DNA from: Ecdyonurus torrentis
Lineage: Eukaryota > Arthropoda > Insecta > Ephemeroptera > Heptageniidae
DNA length: 64,000 nt
Direction: 5' to 3'
NCBI GenBank assembly: GCA_949318235.1
Contig: OX439131.1
Location: 22,526,802 to 22,590,801 of the forward strand
Position numbers and translations under genes: made by a program. Below, in pieces: positions 1-20,100 of this stretch. A model generated the notes under the pieces. The model did no database searches and had not been told where the DNA came from. It worked only from the letters and a program-made list of their open reading frames with translations. The stretch's first letter is position 1; every line of letters starts with the position of its first letter.

Positions 1-581
1 TACATAAATGATATTATATTTATATCATATATTTTTTGTATTATTTCGTTGGGTAAGCTTTACAAACGCATTTTTACGAGAGCAATGTAAATAAACAGAA
101 GAACAATGGAACCTTAACAAGGGATTCGCATATTTGTATTTCACACTTGTTTATTTGAACTTTTCTCATATAACAAATGTGAATAAATTTCCTTCAGGCG
201 TGAAGAAAAATAAGCAGAGAGGACTCTTTAATGTCTTTTTCTCGTCGCCGACGAGGTTGCTCGTCGCTTATATTATTTTCTTTGAATTGGGTTTCTATAA
301 TGTAATAAAATAAAGATTATTGAACTTTTACTGAAGATATATTTTTAACTACCTGGTATACAGACGAGGAAAAAAAATCACACTTAAGTTTAAATTATTA
401 GAGAAATTGTTCAGAACTTGAAAATATCTTCCGTTTTAGTAAATGAAAATAAATAATACATTAATAAAGTAAATACAAAGAGTCATCACATTTGCATATA
501 ATCATTATTAGAAATAATAATTAGAAGGAAATTTGTTAAATTGATATAGAATTATAGAGATTATTATTATTGATAATGTTT

Positions 582-633
<52 letters not shown>

Positions 634-929
634 CTTTTCTCCAAAATATGCAAAAATTGCAAGGTAAAATTTGTCTCAATAATAAAATAATATTAATTTA
701 TATTTATAAATATCACTAATCACTATAGTGATCTTTTATTTTTCAGTATTAAATTTGATGTTTGATTACACCAACACTTCAAAATTGTTAATTAAGTGTT
801 TTTTTCCTGACATTGGTATTTTGTCATTAATCAACATTTAACAATATCATTAAAAACCTGAAAAACAATTTTATATTACATGGTCAACAATTGTTTTGTG
901 TTTTTTTTTATGTAAAGCTCATTAGTTAC

Positions 930-961
<32 letters not shown>

Positions 962-1700
962 GGGTTACTATTAGTAGATGCATACTATTATTTGCATCTC
1001 AAAATATATTAAATATAGGCCTATAATATTATAATATATTAATAGTATTAAAATGGCCTAAGAGAAGAAATTTAATTCTACTCAAAAACAGTATGTATTT
1101 GACATTGACTTTGGAAAGGAAGAAAAGTTGATACAGTGCAGTGACCAAGAAAAATGTAAGCAGTCAAAAATACATTACAAGAATGTTTCAATTAATTTTT
1201 TGCTATAAAATACTTTAAAGATAAGAAGAGTGAAACCTAAACCAAAATTTTGTAAGTACATCCATTCATGGCCATAAAGAAGAGATCAAAGATATAGAAG
1301 TAAAAAGATATATTAATGCACAATGGTAATTAATTTAATTAAAATAGCATGAAAAAACAATGAAAAAACACACATAAAGCAGAAGATTGTTGGTTGTGAG
1401 AAATACTGCAGTATAAAATTATTCCTTTATATACGTATTATGTATACTGATCTCATTTGTAACATTGTTACTCCCCCCCCCCCCCCCCATTTAAAAATGG
1501 CACAACAAATCTAAACAGGGTTGGATGTGGTCTATGATAACCTAAGATTGCATTGTGCAAGTTTGCTGATGTTTAAATGCTATTAAAATTTATGTTTTAA
1601 GAATGTTAAAATTGTACTGAATATGAGCAATCCAAACCTTATTTCAAATTAATTTTTAGTAGCCTGAGTTTTCCCTGCTTTATGGTAATATTTACATTGA
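1..1700. other. AT-rich flank downstream of YJU2
   Basis: No coding region was found here. The stretch holds a TA microsatellite (about 582-632), an A-tract running directly into a G-tract (930-964) and a C-tract (1472-1488). The 3' UTR of the minus-strand YJU2 gene must lie in the part just below 1701. I could not place a convincing poly(A) signal close to the stop codon; an AATAAA on the minus strand near 733-738 is far away. Confidence 0.6.
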
Positions 1701-4700
1701 TTACTCTGAGTTTCCAGAGTCCTCTGAGTCACTATAAGAACAAAGACTAGCCAGGCCTGTTACTGCAGTTGACGGAGCAGGAGAAGACTTGGCAACAGTG
1801 TTCTCCGAGGGTTTTGAAGCTTTGGATGATGGAGGAGGAGGAGTCTCTGTCTTCTTTCTCACAAGCAAACCAGCCTTACTCTTGATACTTATAGTTGGCT
1901 TTGTAACACCACTGCTTGATTTTAACTTGATCAAAGTAGGTTTAGGGGCAGATTTCTGAAAACAGAACAAAGAAAGTTTATTTAAATATGACATAGTATT
2001 TAAACGCTACTAGCATAATGCAAAATTTATAAAATTATTGACTTACCAGTGGTTCTTTCACTTTGGATACTGTTGCCACACTTGTTGTTGCTTCCTTAAC
2101 TTCAATGATCTCTTCCTCAAGGACTGTTTTGCTGACTGACGTAGAAACTTTAAAACTGGATCTGGAAACACAATGTAATACATAACAATAAATAAAAACA
2201 TTTCAACTAACACACTCAACTGATATTAATAGTGTCAGTAAGAGATAATTTTGTATCAGAAATGGAGAAGAGGGGAAGGGGAATCTTGTATCACAGCTAT
2301 GTACCTTATTTCTGCCTCATCTTCTGCTTTTTCACGCTCCTCTCTTGTCTTAGAGTCTTCTGAATATTGAGCTAACATAGTATCGTGATCCACAGCTCTG
2401 TGGCGTCTATTTAAATCTCTCAGCTCTTCTAATGATTCTAATAATTCAATTTCTTGTTTAGAAGCTTGTGTACGATTTTCTAGTAACTGAAAATAAACAA
2501 TATAATATTTAGTATTAATAAAGGAAAAGAGACTTAGCAAGTTTTGATAAATAAAAGATCTGACAGAAAAATCACAGATTGAAAAAATTTGGGGATAAAA
2601 GAGGTGAACATTAGCTAACAGGGGAGCACTGTGTGGGAGACTACTCTATTTCTCACAAGGTATCCCTGTTAGGTATTGCTGACACACACTTCTCTTTCCC
2701 CAATTTTTCAATCTATGTTGTGCTATCACATCATTATAAATGCATATTGACATGGTTGTGCCCAAAGGGCATACTTGCATTTCTGACCAGTTCTACAAAA
2801 GGTGTAGTTGTAATAGGATTTACGTATTAAGTGGTGTGGGTAGGGTGAATTTGTCCAAATGCATGTACACCTTTTGAGAGGTGGCATTGTAATGTAAGTA
2901 CGCCTTTTGGGCACATTCTTGTCAATATATTATTTACAAATATTTCTTTTAAAAAATAATAGGTCTGAAGATTATACACCTTCATTGGGTTGGTGGACTC
3001 CTCTTCTTTACGTTCTTCTTCTTCCCTGATCGCTTGTTCTTCTGCCAGCTTGAGAGCCATAAAGTTACGTGTTGCTCCGGCTTCTATTTCATAATCCGTA
3101 TTTTTAGGGTCTGTTTTGAATGATATCTCAGCAAGGCAGCGAGTACACTTAAACATTTGTAAAATTTTGTGTAAATTACATGCATAATTGAATTATACAA
3201 GTACAGTACACAAAATAAATTCAATAATTTAGTTCTCATGTGTTAATAAAGCAAAAGAAAGGGGTTAAGATTTTTTTGTTTTTACAACTAACATGCTTTG
3301 AGCTTCAATTACATAAATCAAGTTAAAAAAAAAAAAGAAAAAAGGCAAATAACATGTAAGTGTGTAAATATTTATTATGTAGACACACACACACACACAC
3401 ATGACCCAGGCCTCAGTAACTTTGTAACCGTAGCATGTTGAATTCTTTACTATGCTGAACATACATAATTTTTAATTGTATTTTGGCCATAAACAAGAAA
3501 TACATACAAATCTAATTAGAACTTTTACATAATATTATGGGTTATCTTTTTATCATTATTGGACATTATTATGTAGTATTAAGTTATTTATTTGTATAGC
3601 ATGAAATTAACATGATTGTATTAGAGGCAGGTGATTTATATACCTTGATGTAAAATCTGTAGATTCTAATGCCAAGATAGTCCGAGTTTTCAACATCCTC
3701 CTTTCTAGCATTGAACTTTTTACCTTTGTAAATATATTCTCCACAGGTACTGCATCTGCTCAACAATAAGAAAAACTTCAAAAAATCCATCTTAGAATAG
3801 CTTTTTATTTACTATAAACTATAATTATATGGTACTATCAGCAACACATGCTAACACGGGTGGACTAGCACTGACTTGTGAGGCAAAAGGGCCTAGGCTG
3901 CAGATCTAGAGAAAAAGCTTAAAACAAATGAGGGATATGCCACCCAAACCAAAGAACTCCATAGACCGGCGGGTCTTTAGATGAAAAGTGGAAGGAAACA
4001 AAATAAAAAATTTTGAATGAAAATAGAAGAAAAAAAAAAGGTGCAAAAATGTGTATTTAGCAGAGCAAGAAGCTCAATATCGATGCTTCCATGTCAAAAG
4101 GGAGCATCTACAATTACCAGTTTTGCAACAAAACAATTATCTACACTTTCAGAGCAGTGCTGTAACTAGACTAGTGGCCATTAACTTAAAGGTGTAGAAC
4201 ACCTTGAACAAAAAAAACTTGCCTTACATCCTAACATACCTAAATATAAATGTTAATTTGGCTGGAGTCATTGATTTCTAATTTATTTTCTATTTAATAT
4301 AATGGCAGATGCAGGTTTAGGACGCCACAGCTCGCCTGGTTCACAAGCATGGAAACAAGACCCGCATCTGTCGTTAAGTAAATCGATAATAAATTAGAAA
4401 TCAATGACTCCTGTCAAATTTACTTTGATATTTAGGTATGTTAGGATGTAAGGCAAGTTTTTTTTTTTCTTCAAGGTGTTCTATGCCTTTAACATTGTAG
4501 ATGCTCAACGGCAGAAAGTGTAGATAGTCGTTTTGTCTCAAAACTGGAAAGTATAGATGCTCTCTTTTGACACAGAAGCATCGATATGTATAGTCAGTTA
4601 TATGATGTTGTAGTAATAATATCTATAACTCCATTCTTTACTTTACTCATGTATGCCTAATTCCCCCCCCCCCCCCCCCCCCCCAACTTTTCATCTTGGC

Positions 4701-5278
4701 CCAATTGACCAAGGGCCTGGGATGCAATCACATACCAGCATCAGCCAGTCAACTCCTGCATATTTATTAGAATGGTACTTAAATCCTAGTTTTCAGCAAA
4801 AGTTGATATAATTACTAGGGAGAAAAACGTCCAACTAGGCTCTAGTTTTAATCTACTGGTAAGTAATGTTCCATTATTTACATACCTCATATTAAAAGGT
4901 GCCATAAGTCTTACAGTATATTGACGATTTTTGGCCAGTTTCATACGAGGAATTTTCGATGGATCGAAATCCGGAGGGTAGTATTTCTGAAAACAAAGCA
5001 TTGTGCATATAAAATTCCATTCGAAAACTTGGTCATACTTGGAGCTATAATAATAAAATATACATTTTAGTAAGATGAAGATGCCTACAGCTCAATAAAA
5101 ACAAAAGGAAAAGTAAGTAAAAAATAATTTTAAGTGGAAATATGTCTACAGCCTGTCCAAAACTAGAAAAAATATGGTTTCAATTGGTTTTACCCACTTC
5201 ATTGCAACCTGAAATAAAGAAATGAGGATTGAATTTCGTAAACATTAACTTCAATATTACTGTACTCTTCTAACACGC

Positions 5279-5315
<37 letters not shown>

Positions 5316-5540
5316 ATTTGTTATTTAGAATCTCAGAAAAAGAGGTAACTTCAGTCAAATAAACCATTTGCTTTCCAGTACTAGTTATATAACTGATGTG
5401 GAAAAGGCAGTAAAACTAAAGCAAATATAGTTTAATATTTTTAGTAGATGATAGAGATTAAATGAGATCCAAAACAGTCAGTCAAAATACTCAGGATAAT
5501 GCAGAGGATAATTTAATATCATAATTTTTAAAAAGCAAAG

Positions 5541-5584
<44 letters not shown>

Positions 5585-6779
5585 AGAGAGAGAGATAAGA
5601 ATATATTCAAGCATATAATATCATGAGAGATCTTAAAGATAAGAAAAAGAATAAAATTATTTGGGAATACGTTGGACTTAGTGTTCCTGTCTTCATATAC
5701 ATGCTTTCTTATTAGAGAATGACATTGCTATAACTCCATTTAAATGATAAAGAGCTATATACCACACAACATGATAATCCTAACATCATGTGATGTAATA
5801 CAAATGATTGAGATGAGGTGGCTTGGTGAATCGTCCAAAAATACTTCTGACTTGGCGTGGGCCACCGACCACTACCACCACTGCTAGGACTGGCTGGAGA
5901 CATGAATAAATCTGTCATGACTAAACACCTCTCCAACCTTTTAACCTATGGCACACTGGTATACGCATGGGCATCAACGTGCAGAGAATACGAGAGCACA
6001 CTCACTTGTCAGAACATACCAAGGCCTCTTAAAAGGCCGCATGCATATACCCACTGAGTATCGAACATGTGATCTCTTGCTCGTCAAACCAGTATGCATA
6101 CCACTGCGCCAAAAGTCTCTTATTTAGAATTTTTTTTTCTCAATACTATTATTATTATTATTATTTTGTAGCTTATAGAGCCTCAAATCTATTGTTTACC
6201 TAAATTTCAAGCAACTTATTGATTATTAAAATATTTTTTTTCGTCCAATTTATTGCTTGAAATTAATTTCACGTTAACAATCTTTGCTGTGAGGCAAAGA
6301 ACGGTACCGTACATATATAATATACAATACATACATATGTATGTATGCATATATCAGTAAAAATGTCAACATCAAAAAAATATTCTAGCTAGAGTTAGCT
6401 CCACAGAAACACAATTAAAGTTGTCTGCTATAGCAATTTATTTAGTTTGGGTTCTGCTTTTTTTTTTTTTCTTTTTTTTTTTTTTTTTAACCCTTTGGGC
6501 TAGTTTTCTATGAGGTTTTATAAGATACAGAGTATCAAAAGGACTGCTAACCCTTACATGGTTTGTAATCTTGAATATTAATTTTAAATGTGACACTAAA
6601 ATAGAAACATGTAGCATATCTGAAACCAGAATTATTAATATGTAAAGTCTTGAGACATGCTTGATGATGTTTAGAAGTGACAAAATGCAATGGGACAAAA
6701 ATGCACAAAGCATATAATTTTTTTACCTAGAGTACTATATATTAACTTTACTTACATTCAACACTTTTCTTTCAGACAT
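1701..6779 (-). CDS. YJU2: YJU2 (CCDC94) pre-mRNA splicing factor, 7 coding exons, about 318 aa
   Basis: YJU2 is a spliceosome component that joins at catalytic activation and promotes the first transesterification (branching) step in the nucleus. Coding exons on the minus strand: 6756-6779, 4886-4986, 3644-3755, 2980-3147, 2305-2486, 2047-2161, 1701-1955. All junctions are GT-AG and the phases join cleanly. The N-terminus MSERKVLN followed by [13 protein letters not shown] is the family hallmark. Two CxxC pairs at residues 43/46 (CSTC) and 80/83 (CTRC) form the zinc site, with [15 protein letters not shown] between them. A charged coiled-coil-like stretch follows (about residues 110-200). 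The acidic-serine tail [12 protein letters not shown] resembles the human C-terminus. Human YJU2 is 323 aa, so the gene looks complete. The paralogue CCDC130 is less likely because of the [17 protein letters not shown] start. Introns hold the SINE and foldback elements listed separately. Confidence 0.94.
2555..2717. repeat. Foldback element, family F7 relic
   Basis: The ends are inverted copies: left CAGATTGAAAAAATTTGGGG, right CCCCAATTTTTCAATCT. The centre carries a split CTAACAGGGG / CCCTGTTAG pair. Related sequences with CTGACAGGGATGC-type centres occur near 12386-12500, 12888-13094, 36080-36190 and 36385-36460. No coding capacity. It lies in a YJU2 intron. Confidence 0.6.
2746..2926. repeat. 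Foldback element, family F9 copy 1
   Basis: The terminal arms begin ATTGACATGGTTGTGCCCAA on the left and, read on the other strand, ATTGACAAGAATGTGCCCAA on the right. Both continue into GGGC(A/G)TACTT(G/A)CAT. A second member is at 36194-36336. MITE-like, non-coding, in a YJU2 intron. Confidence 0.65.
4077..4587. repeat. Large foldback element (F13) containing a nested F1 element
   Basis: Outer arms of about 75 bp (4077-4150 and 4517-4587) share ATATCGATGCTTC, GTCAAAAG, GAGCATCTA, CCAGTTTTG and TATCTACACTTTC in inverted orientation. A second foldback of family F1 occupies 4187-4491 between them, so F1 may have inserted into F13. No ORF. It lies in a YJU2 intron (between exons 2 and 3). Confidence 0.7.
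4187..4491. repeat. Foldback element, family F1 copy 1
   Basis: The inverted ends read TTAAAGGTGTAGAACACCTT on the left and, inverted, TTAAAGGCATAGAACACCTT on the right. Inner arm blocks include CCTAACATACCTAAATAT and CATTGATTTCTAATTTATT. The core carries GCCACAGCTCGCCTGG. Other members are at 13836-14152 and 38061-38230. Confidence 0.75.
5680..6118 (-). mobile_element. tRNA-derived SINE, about 440 bp, minus orientation
   Basis: Read on the minus strand, a tRNA-like head carries a pol III A box TGGCGCAGTGG (6111-6101) and, about 33 nt later, a B-box-like TGTTCGATACTC (about 6067-6056). That is the spacing and order of a tRNA gene. A unique body follows, ending near 5680 with CTAATAAGAAAGCATGTA and GACAGGAACAC. 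The same tail recurs at 11707-11775, supporting a dispersed retroposon. The head is degenerate and would not fold as a working tRNA. It sits in the first coding intron of YJU2. Confidence 0.65.
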
Positions 6780-7100
6780 TTTAGATCTTCACAATTAGCA
6801 CGGTTTGATATAAATGGATAAAAGTTAAGAAAACTCTGTTCAACTCTGTTAAGTTTACGTGTGGAAAATGGACGTTTCGCCACCCAGCTGTTTGTTTTGT
6901 TGTTTCGCGCGATCGGCTCGGCGCGATGCACATTAGCGCATGCGCGAGTGGTTTGTGCGTGAATAGCGTGAAGTTTAAAATACGAGCTGGATCGCTGGAT
7001 CACCTTTCCAAGTTTCCACTGGACCCTTGATCTTGAGACCTCTAAACAGTAGTAAACAGTCACTGTGACAGTGCGATAATACCAGAGATAAATAGTAACC
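6780..7100 (-). promoter_or_regulatory. YJU2 5' UTR and promoter region with NRF1-like site
   Basis: Sequence just upstream of the YJU2 start is markedly more GC- and CpG-rich than its surroundings. It contains the palindrome GCGCATGCGC at 6936-6945, a perfect match to the NRF1 consensus that is common in TATA-less housekeeping promoters. No TATA box is seen. The transcription start cannot be fixed. Confidence 0.5.
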
Positions 7101-8028
7101 TAGTAGGGGAAAACGCTTTAAATGCGGTCGATAATATTATACAGTTATGATACAGAATTTACTAAAAATGTACGTAACGTACATACAAACACACTCATCA
7201 ACCAATTAAAGCGTCTCCTTCCCTAGAAGAGATATGATTTGACTTGACTATGGTCATGCAAGCCAACAGCCAACATCTTTTCCACCAATTTATTTTAGAT
7301 CTGAATTTTCTTTTACTCCATATAGGTACAACTTTTATCATGGTCATGGGTACCTCCATTATCTTTCTATGAATATTTAATGCATAAAAATATTGAAAGT
7401 TAAAGAGTATAATACATTCATATAGGATTTTTGGGCAATTATAATAAAAAGCCAGAAGTGTGACACATAATGATCAACTTTATTTTTGTATTAACATCAT
7501 CAATTATGTTTTGCAATACAGCAAAGCTACAGGGATATGAATCTTCCTCTATCATATAACTTAATGACAAACAATTGGTTCATACTACTCTACAATTTTA
7601 ATTTTGATCATAACTAATGTTTTTTTACAATTCATATAACATGATTCTGAACAAACATTTCAATCAATATGTTTTGTTTTCTTTGCGTTTATAGACAGAA
7701 CACTTTCAGGTAACTCAAAAAGGTGAATTTGTGAACGTTAAACATACACTTCTTATTTTCAAATAAATAAAATAAAACAATAATCACAATTTACATCACA
7801 AAGGAATGTAAGCAATAGTATAATATTATTATGATAAAATATGTCACCTCAAATACATCTTTGGTAAAGGAAAAAGTATAGAAGAAGGTAAAATAAAAAT
7901 TAAATACATAAAAATATAGATAGAAAAAAAAAAGTCATTGCATGATGAGTATGCACACAGCAAAGATACCATTGAATAATTCAATTTAACTACAGTGTCC
8001 TACAATTTTCAAACTAAAAATAATACCT
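7101..8028. other. Spacer between YJU2 and ZNF143; ZNF143 3' UTR
   Basis: AT-rich, with no ORF of note. The part next to 8029 should be the 3' UTR of the minus-strand ZNF143 gene. A minus-strand AATAAA lies at 7479-7484, about 545 bp past the stop, and is a candidate poly(A) signal. Confidence 0.45.
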
Positions 8029-16039
<8,011 letters not shown>

Positions 16040-16059
16040 TCTTGAGTTGGATGCTTGAG

Positions 16060-17106
16060 CTGAAAAATAAGTTAATATTAGGTATAATCAATTAATACAA
16101 AATTTAAGTAAGACATGAAATGCAGAATATACTTAAACATCTAAATATAATTTTTAATTTTCACGATTTGAATGAACAATATATCTTCCCACCGCAGTGT
16201 TCATGTCTCCAAATCCAAATGTTTAATACGGGAAAACTTAACGCAACCGGTCAGATTTAATCGGGAGGAGAGTATGTACATATGTAAATACTACATATAT
16301 GTGACAAAAAGTCATTCAAAGGTGCCATATATCTGATTGCAGTGACAAGGACAGGCAAGGTCACTTATGTAAAAGGGAATGATGTGAAGTAAAATTAGTT
16401 TTGCTTATGTGTTCATACATACATTAAAATCATTATGTGTGACTGCATGTACTGACTGTATATCACCTCTGAACTCCAACTCCCAATTATATCATATTTT
16501 GTGCCAAAAACACAAAATGATATGTGTATGATCATTAGGATTAGGACCTATAACCTATAACCAGGACAGAACTGCATATGATGAGCACCGGCAGAGCAAA
16601 TCGCGACCTATCGCAACGTATGTAATAATCAATATTTATAAAAGCTATACCTTACGGTGCTGAACTGCATTTTGTTCCCTAATTCCTACTAATTTACAAA
16701 AACAAAAATATATCTGTCCGTGCCGGGTTCGCGCCGAATAGAAAACAACACAAAATTGGAGAATCTTGGGAAATTTTCTACATCACCCACCATTCAAAGC
16801 GTCAATCCAAAATGGATAATCCAGTGTTGCCTTTCAATATCTAATTAAAATATTTCTATGATATTTTACGGTATTTAAGCATAAATGAAATACAGACAGC
16901 TTTTTCGATTTATTTTTAGTTGTATTGAAAGCAAAATTTATATAAAAATAGTCTAATTTTTAGTTTTTTGATAACAATATTTTGAAATTTGGCATCGTTG
17001 CAAATTACTAGTTTTGTGATTTTGGTTCCAAATTTTCTCACTTTTATTTGTTGAAAAGAGCGCCACCGTCCAGCAATCGTCCGGAAAAAGTGCCAGCATT
17101 TTCACA
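16060..17106. promoter_or_regulatory. Head-to-head promoter region of ZNF143 and RPL39
   Basis: About 1.05 kb between the ZNF143 coding start (minus) and the RPL39 start (plus). It must hold the non-coding first exon of ZNF143. Just before the RPL39 ATG, the pyrimidine run TTTTCTCACTTTTATTT (17032-17048) could be a TCT/TOP-type initiator, as is usual for ribosomal protein genes. No TATA box or convincing SBS (Staf-binding) site was seen. The rest is AT-rich. Confidence 0.45.
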
Positions 17107-20100
17107 ATGGTGAGGAAATTATGACATAAAATTATATTTGCTTATATTAATGTCATCCCTGAATTTTATTTAGTTTAAATAATGTTAGTTTATAATTTTA
17201 ATTGTATTCTATTGTTTTATAACTCTAGTCGGCCCACAAGACCTTCAGGATAAAGCAAAAACTCGCAAAGAAGTTGCGACAAAACAGGCCGATTCCTCAA
17301 TGGATCAGAATGCGGACTGGAAATACTATCAGGTAAGTTTTATAATTAAAATTTGGTCTGAATTCGTATAATGTGTTATTTTCTGTTTCCTCTGTAAATT
17401 TTTATACTTTGGAATCGTCTCACTTGCGGCATTCAATCAAGACAGTTACGGTCAAATGTAAACAAATGTCACGTGTAGCCACTAGCTAGACAGACAAGAT
17501 CGCAATAAATACATATTTATTTGCATATGACTATGATGATGTATTTGACCATAAATTCAGCGGCTGAATTTATGGTCAAATATAACCTCACATTCAGTGC
17601 ATATTTTTCTCTTGAGAATAACATTTTAGCCCGAATTTTTTAATGGTATGTACTGACATGAATTCTAAATCTTGCAATACATTAGGCTTATGGAAAAATT
17701 GCAAATATGGCAACATTGCCATATCATATATATTACACAGACCAAGATATAGGTGGGTGTGGTGGGTGGCAAAAGAATGCATTGAAATGTTGGCATTTAC
17801 TCCCATTGTTGTGCAAGTTTTTCATTTCCTTCGGGTACATACATGTGTACGCATGTAACATTGTACAGTATGTATGTATGGTATGTACATACATACATCT
17901 ATATTCTATATAATGTAAATGTATGTATGTACAGTACTATCATTTAACATTTAGCAGCTGTGGATAAAGGTTCCCGAACGGGGCAGCGGTGGCCGCTGTG
18001 TTTTCTTATATAGATAACGTACATAGAGTGTGGTTGAGTGTTTCCTATACAAATCGTTAGGGAACTTTTGTCCAGAGCTGCACTGTATACATATTTATTG
18101 TGTACCGACAGAAACACAAGAAGTTAGAAACAAAGCAGCATTTTATTTATTATATTTTTTGCTACATTGATGATGTGTCCATATCATAACAGTATATCCA
18201 ATGCTTTATAACTTATTTATGACTAGCTGTACGCACGGTTGTACTGGGTGCATAATATGTATGTGTAATATACATGTTATCATTGTAAAACTTAAGCCAA
18301 ATTTTTAGTGTTACTCTTGTAAGAAAAACGCGCTGTATCTGAATGGTAAAATATACATATTACCACAATCATATGTGTACAGCTCTGGATTAATGTAAGT
18401 AGATAACTTATGTAATCCAAAGAGGATTCCTGCTGAAAAACAGTGGTCAGCGGGAGAAGTGTAGTGCGGGTCAAAATTACATTAATCAAATGGGCAACAA
18501 AATATAATTCCAGGATAAAATAAAAAGCAACAGAAAATTGAATAACGATATTCTCTTTGGATTACCTAATCTATCGAAATACCTTACCCTGGACAAAAGT
18601 TTCCAAACGGTGTATGAATGAAGCAACGTGCATATATCTCATAAGAAAGGCCTATCTGAACCAAGGTTAACAAAAGTATGTACTGTACCAAAATAAAATG
18701 AATAACTTGCAATTTTAGTGTTGCAACTCAGTCTATAGTTGTGCAAGTTTTTTTATTTCTGTGCGGTACATACTTAACACTGTGGAATTAAACTAGTAGA
18801 TAAATAGAAACTAAAGATAAGGTTTATAAAGTGATGAGTGTTGGCAAACCTAATTAGGGGTGTGGACCATCGCTAGCAACACTTTAATAGATTCTCAGTG
18901 ATTTCAACTCTTTGTTATGGAATTGAGGTACGGCCAGGCTCGGACTGGCCATAAGAGCAATTGCGGACGTGGCCCCCCTGTTTGGAGGCCCCTAAGGCCC
19001 AAAAAGGGGCGTAACTAGGGTGTTACGCCCCCTTTGTGGCCCCTAAAGAGCAGTATATTATTATTAGGCCCTATTATATTATAAATCACTCAGCAGTTAC
19101 CCATTCGGGTGCCTTCGGTAAAGTGCTGGCAGCGTATTACGGCTCGCTTTCTCATTGCTGGCAGCACTGTCAATTAATTACACCTGGTCCTCGTCCATGG
19201 AAGAGTACATCAATTAAGATGTATATTGATTGTGTTGCGAACAAAATGTGTAAGTCGTATTTTGTCAGGCGAAGCAAAATGTGTAAGTCGTTTTTTGTCA
19301 CGCTAAGCAATATGTGTAACTCATTTTTTGTCACGCGAAGCAATATGTGTAAGTTGAGCGCATCTCCATTACGTTCGGGAACGACTTACACATTTTGCTT
19401 AGCGTGACTAAAAATGACTTACACATTTTGCTTCGCCTGACAAAATACGAGTTACACATTTTTTTCGCAACACAATCGATATGATAAAGCTCACTATATG
19501 TAAATATGACTATTGCCATATGGTTATATATTTTACCATTCAAAAAATTGCACTTTCATTCTTATGAGAAAAACATGCGCTGAATTAAATGTTCAAATAT
19601 GACATTACAATCATGTGAAACTAGCATTTTGTATGTATGTATGTTCACTGTCCTATATAAACATAATATGTGAGCTATGTTGTTTTATGTATAATGTAGA
19701 ATATACAAACATATTTAGACTAATAGACTGAATATACTCACGTCTTTCAGGCCATAATACTCCACCATTAAATCCTATTAACTCAAAAGTCAGTTATGCT
19801 ATATCCTAATTGGAATTTATGCATTATAGAACATTTGTATGTCAACATTTTAGTCTTGAGCAATTTAGTATATTTTTATTTAATTAGAATTCCAATATTT
19901 AGTGCCACAGTATTTCATGTTATATAGTTTAAAAAATAATAATAATAATGAGTCATTAGGTATGATAGATTTCATAAGAAAAAAAATATATATACAGTGA
20001 ACCAGCCATAGTGAAGAGAGTCCTATAGTTTGGGGAAGATAGATAATAAACATATTGGTATTGGATGTTTACGAAACACATGCTATTAAACAGGACTCTC

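Noticed and set aside
6040..6118. Functional tRNA gene
   Set aside because: The B box and stems are degenerate and the sequence continues into a repeat body; better explained as a SINE head.
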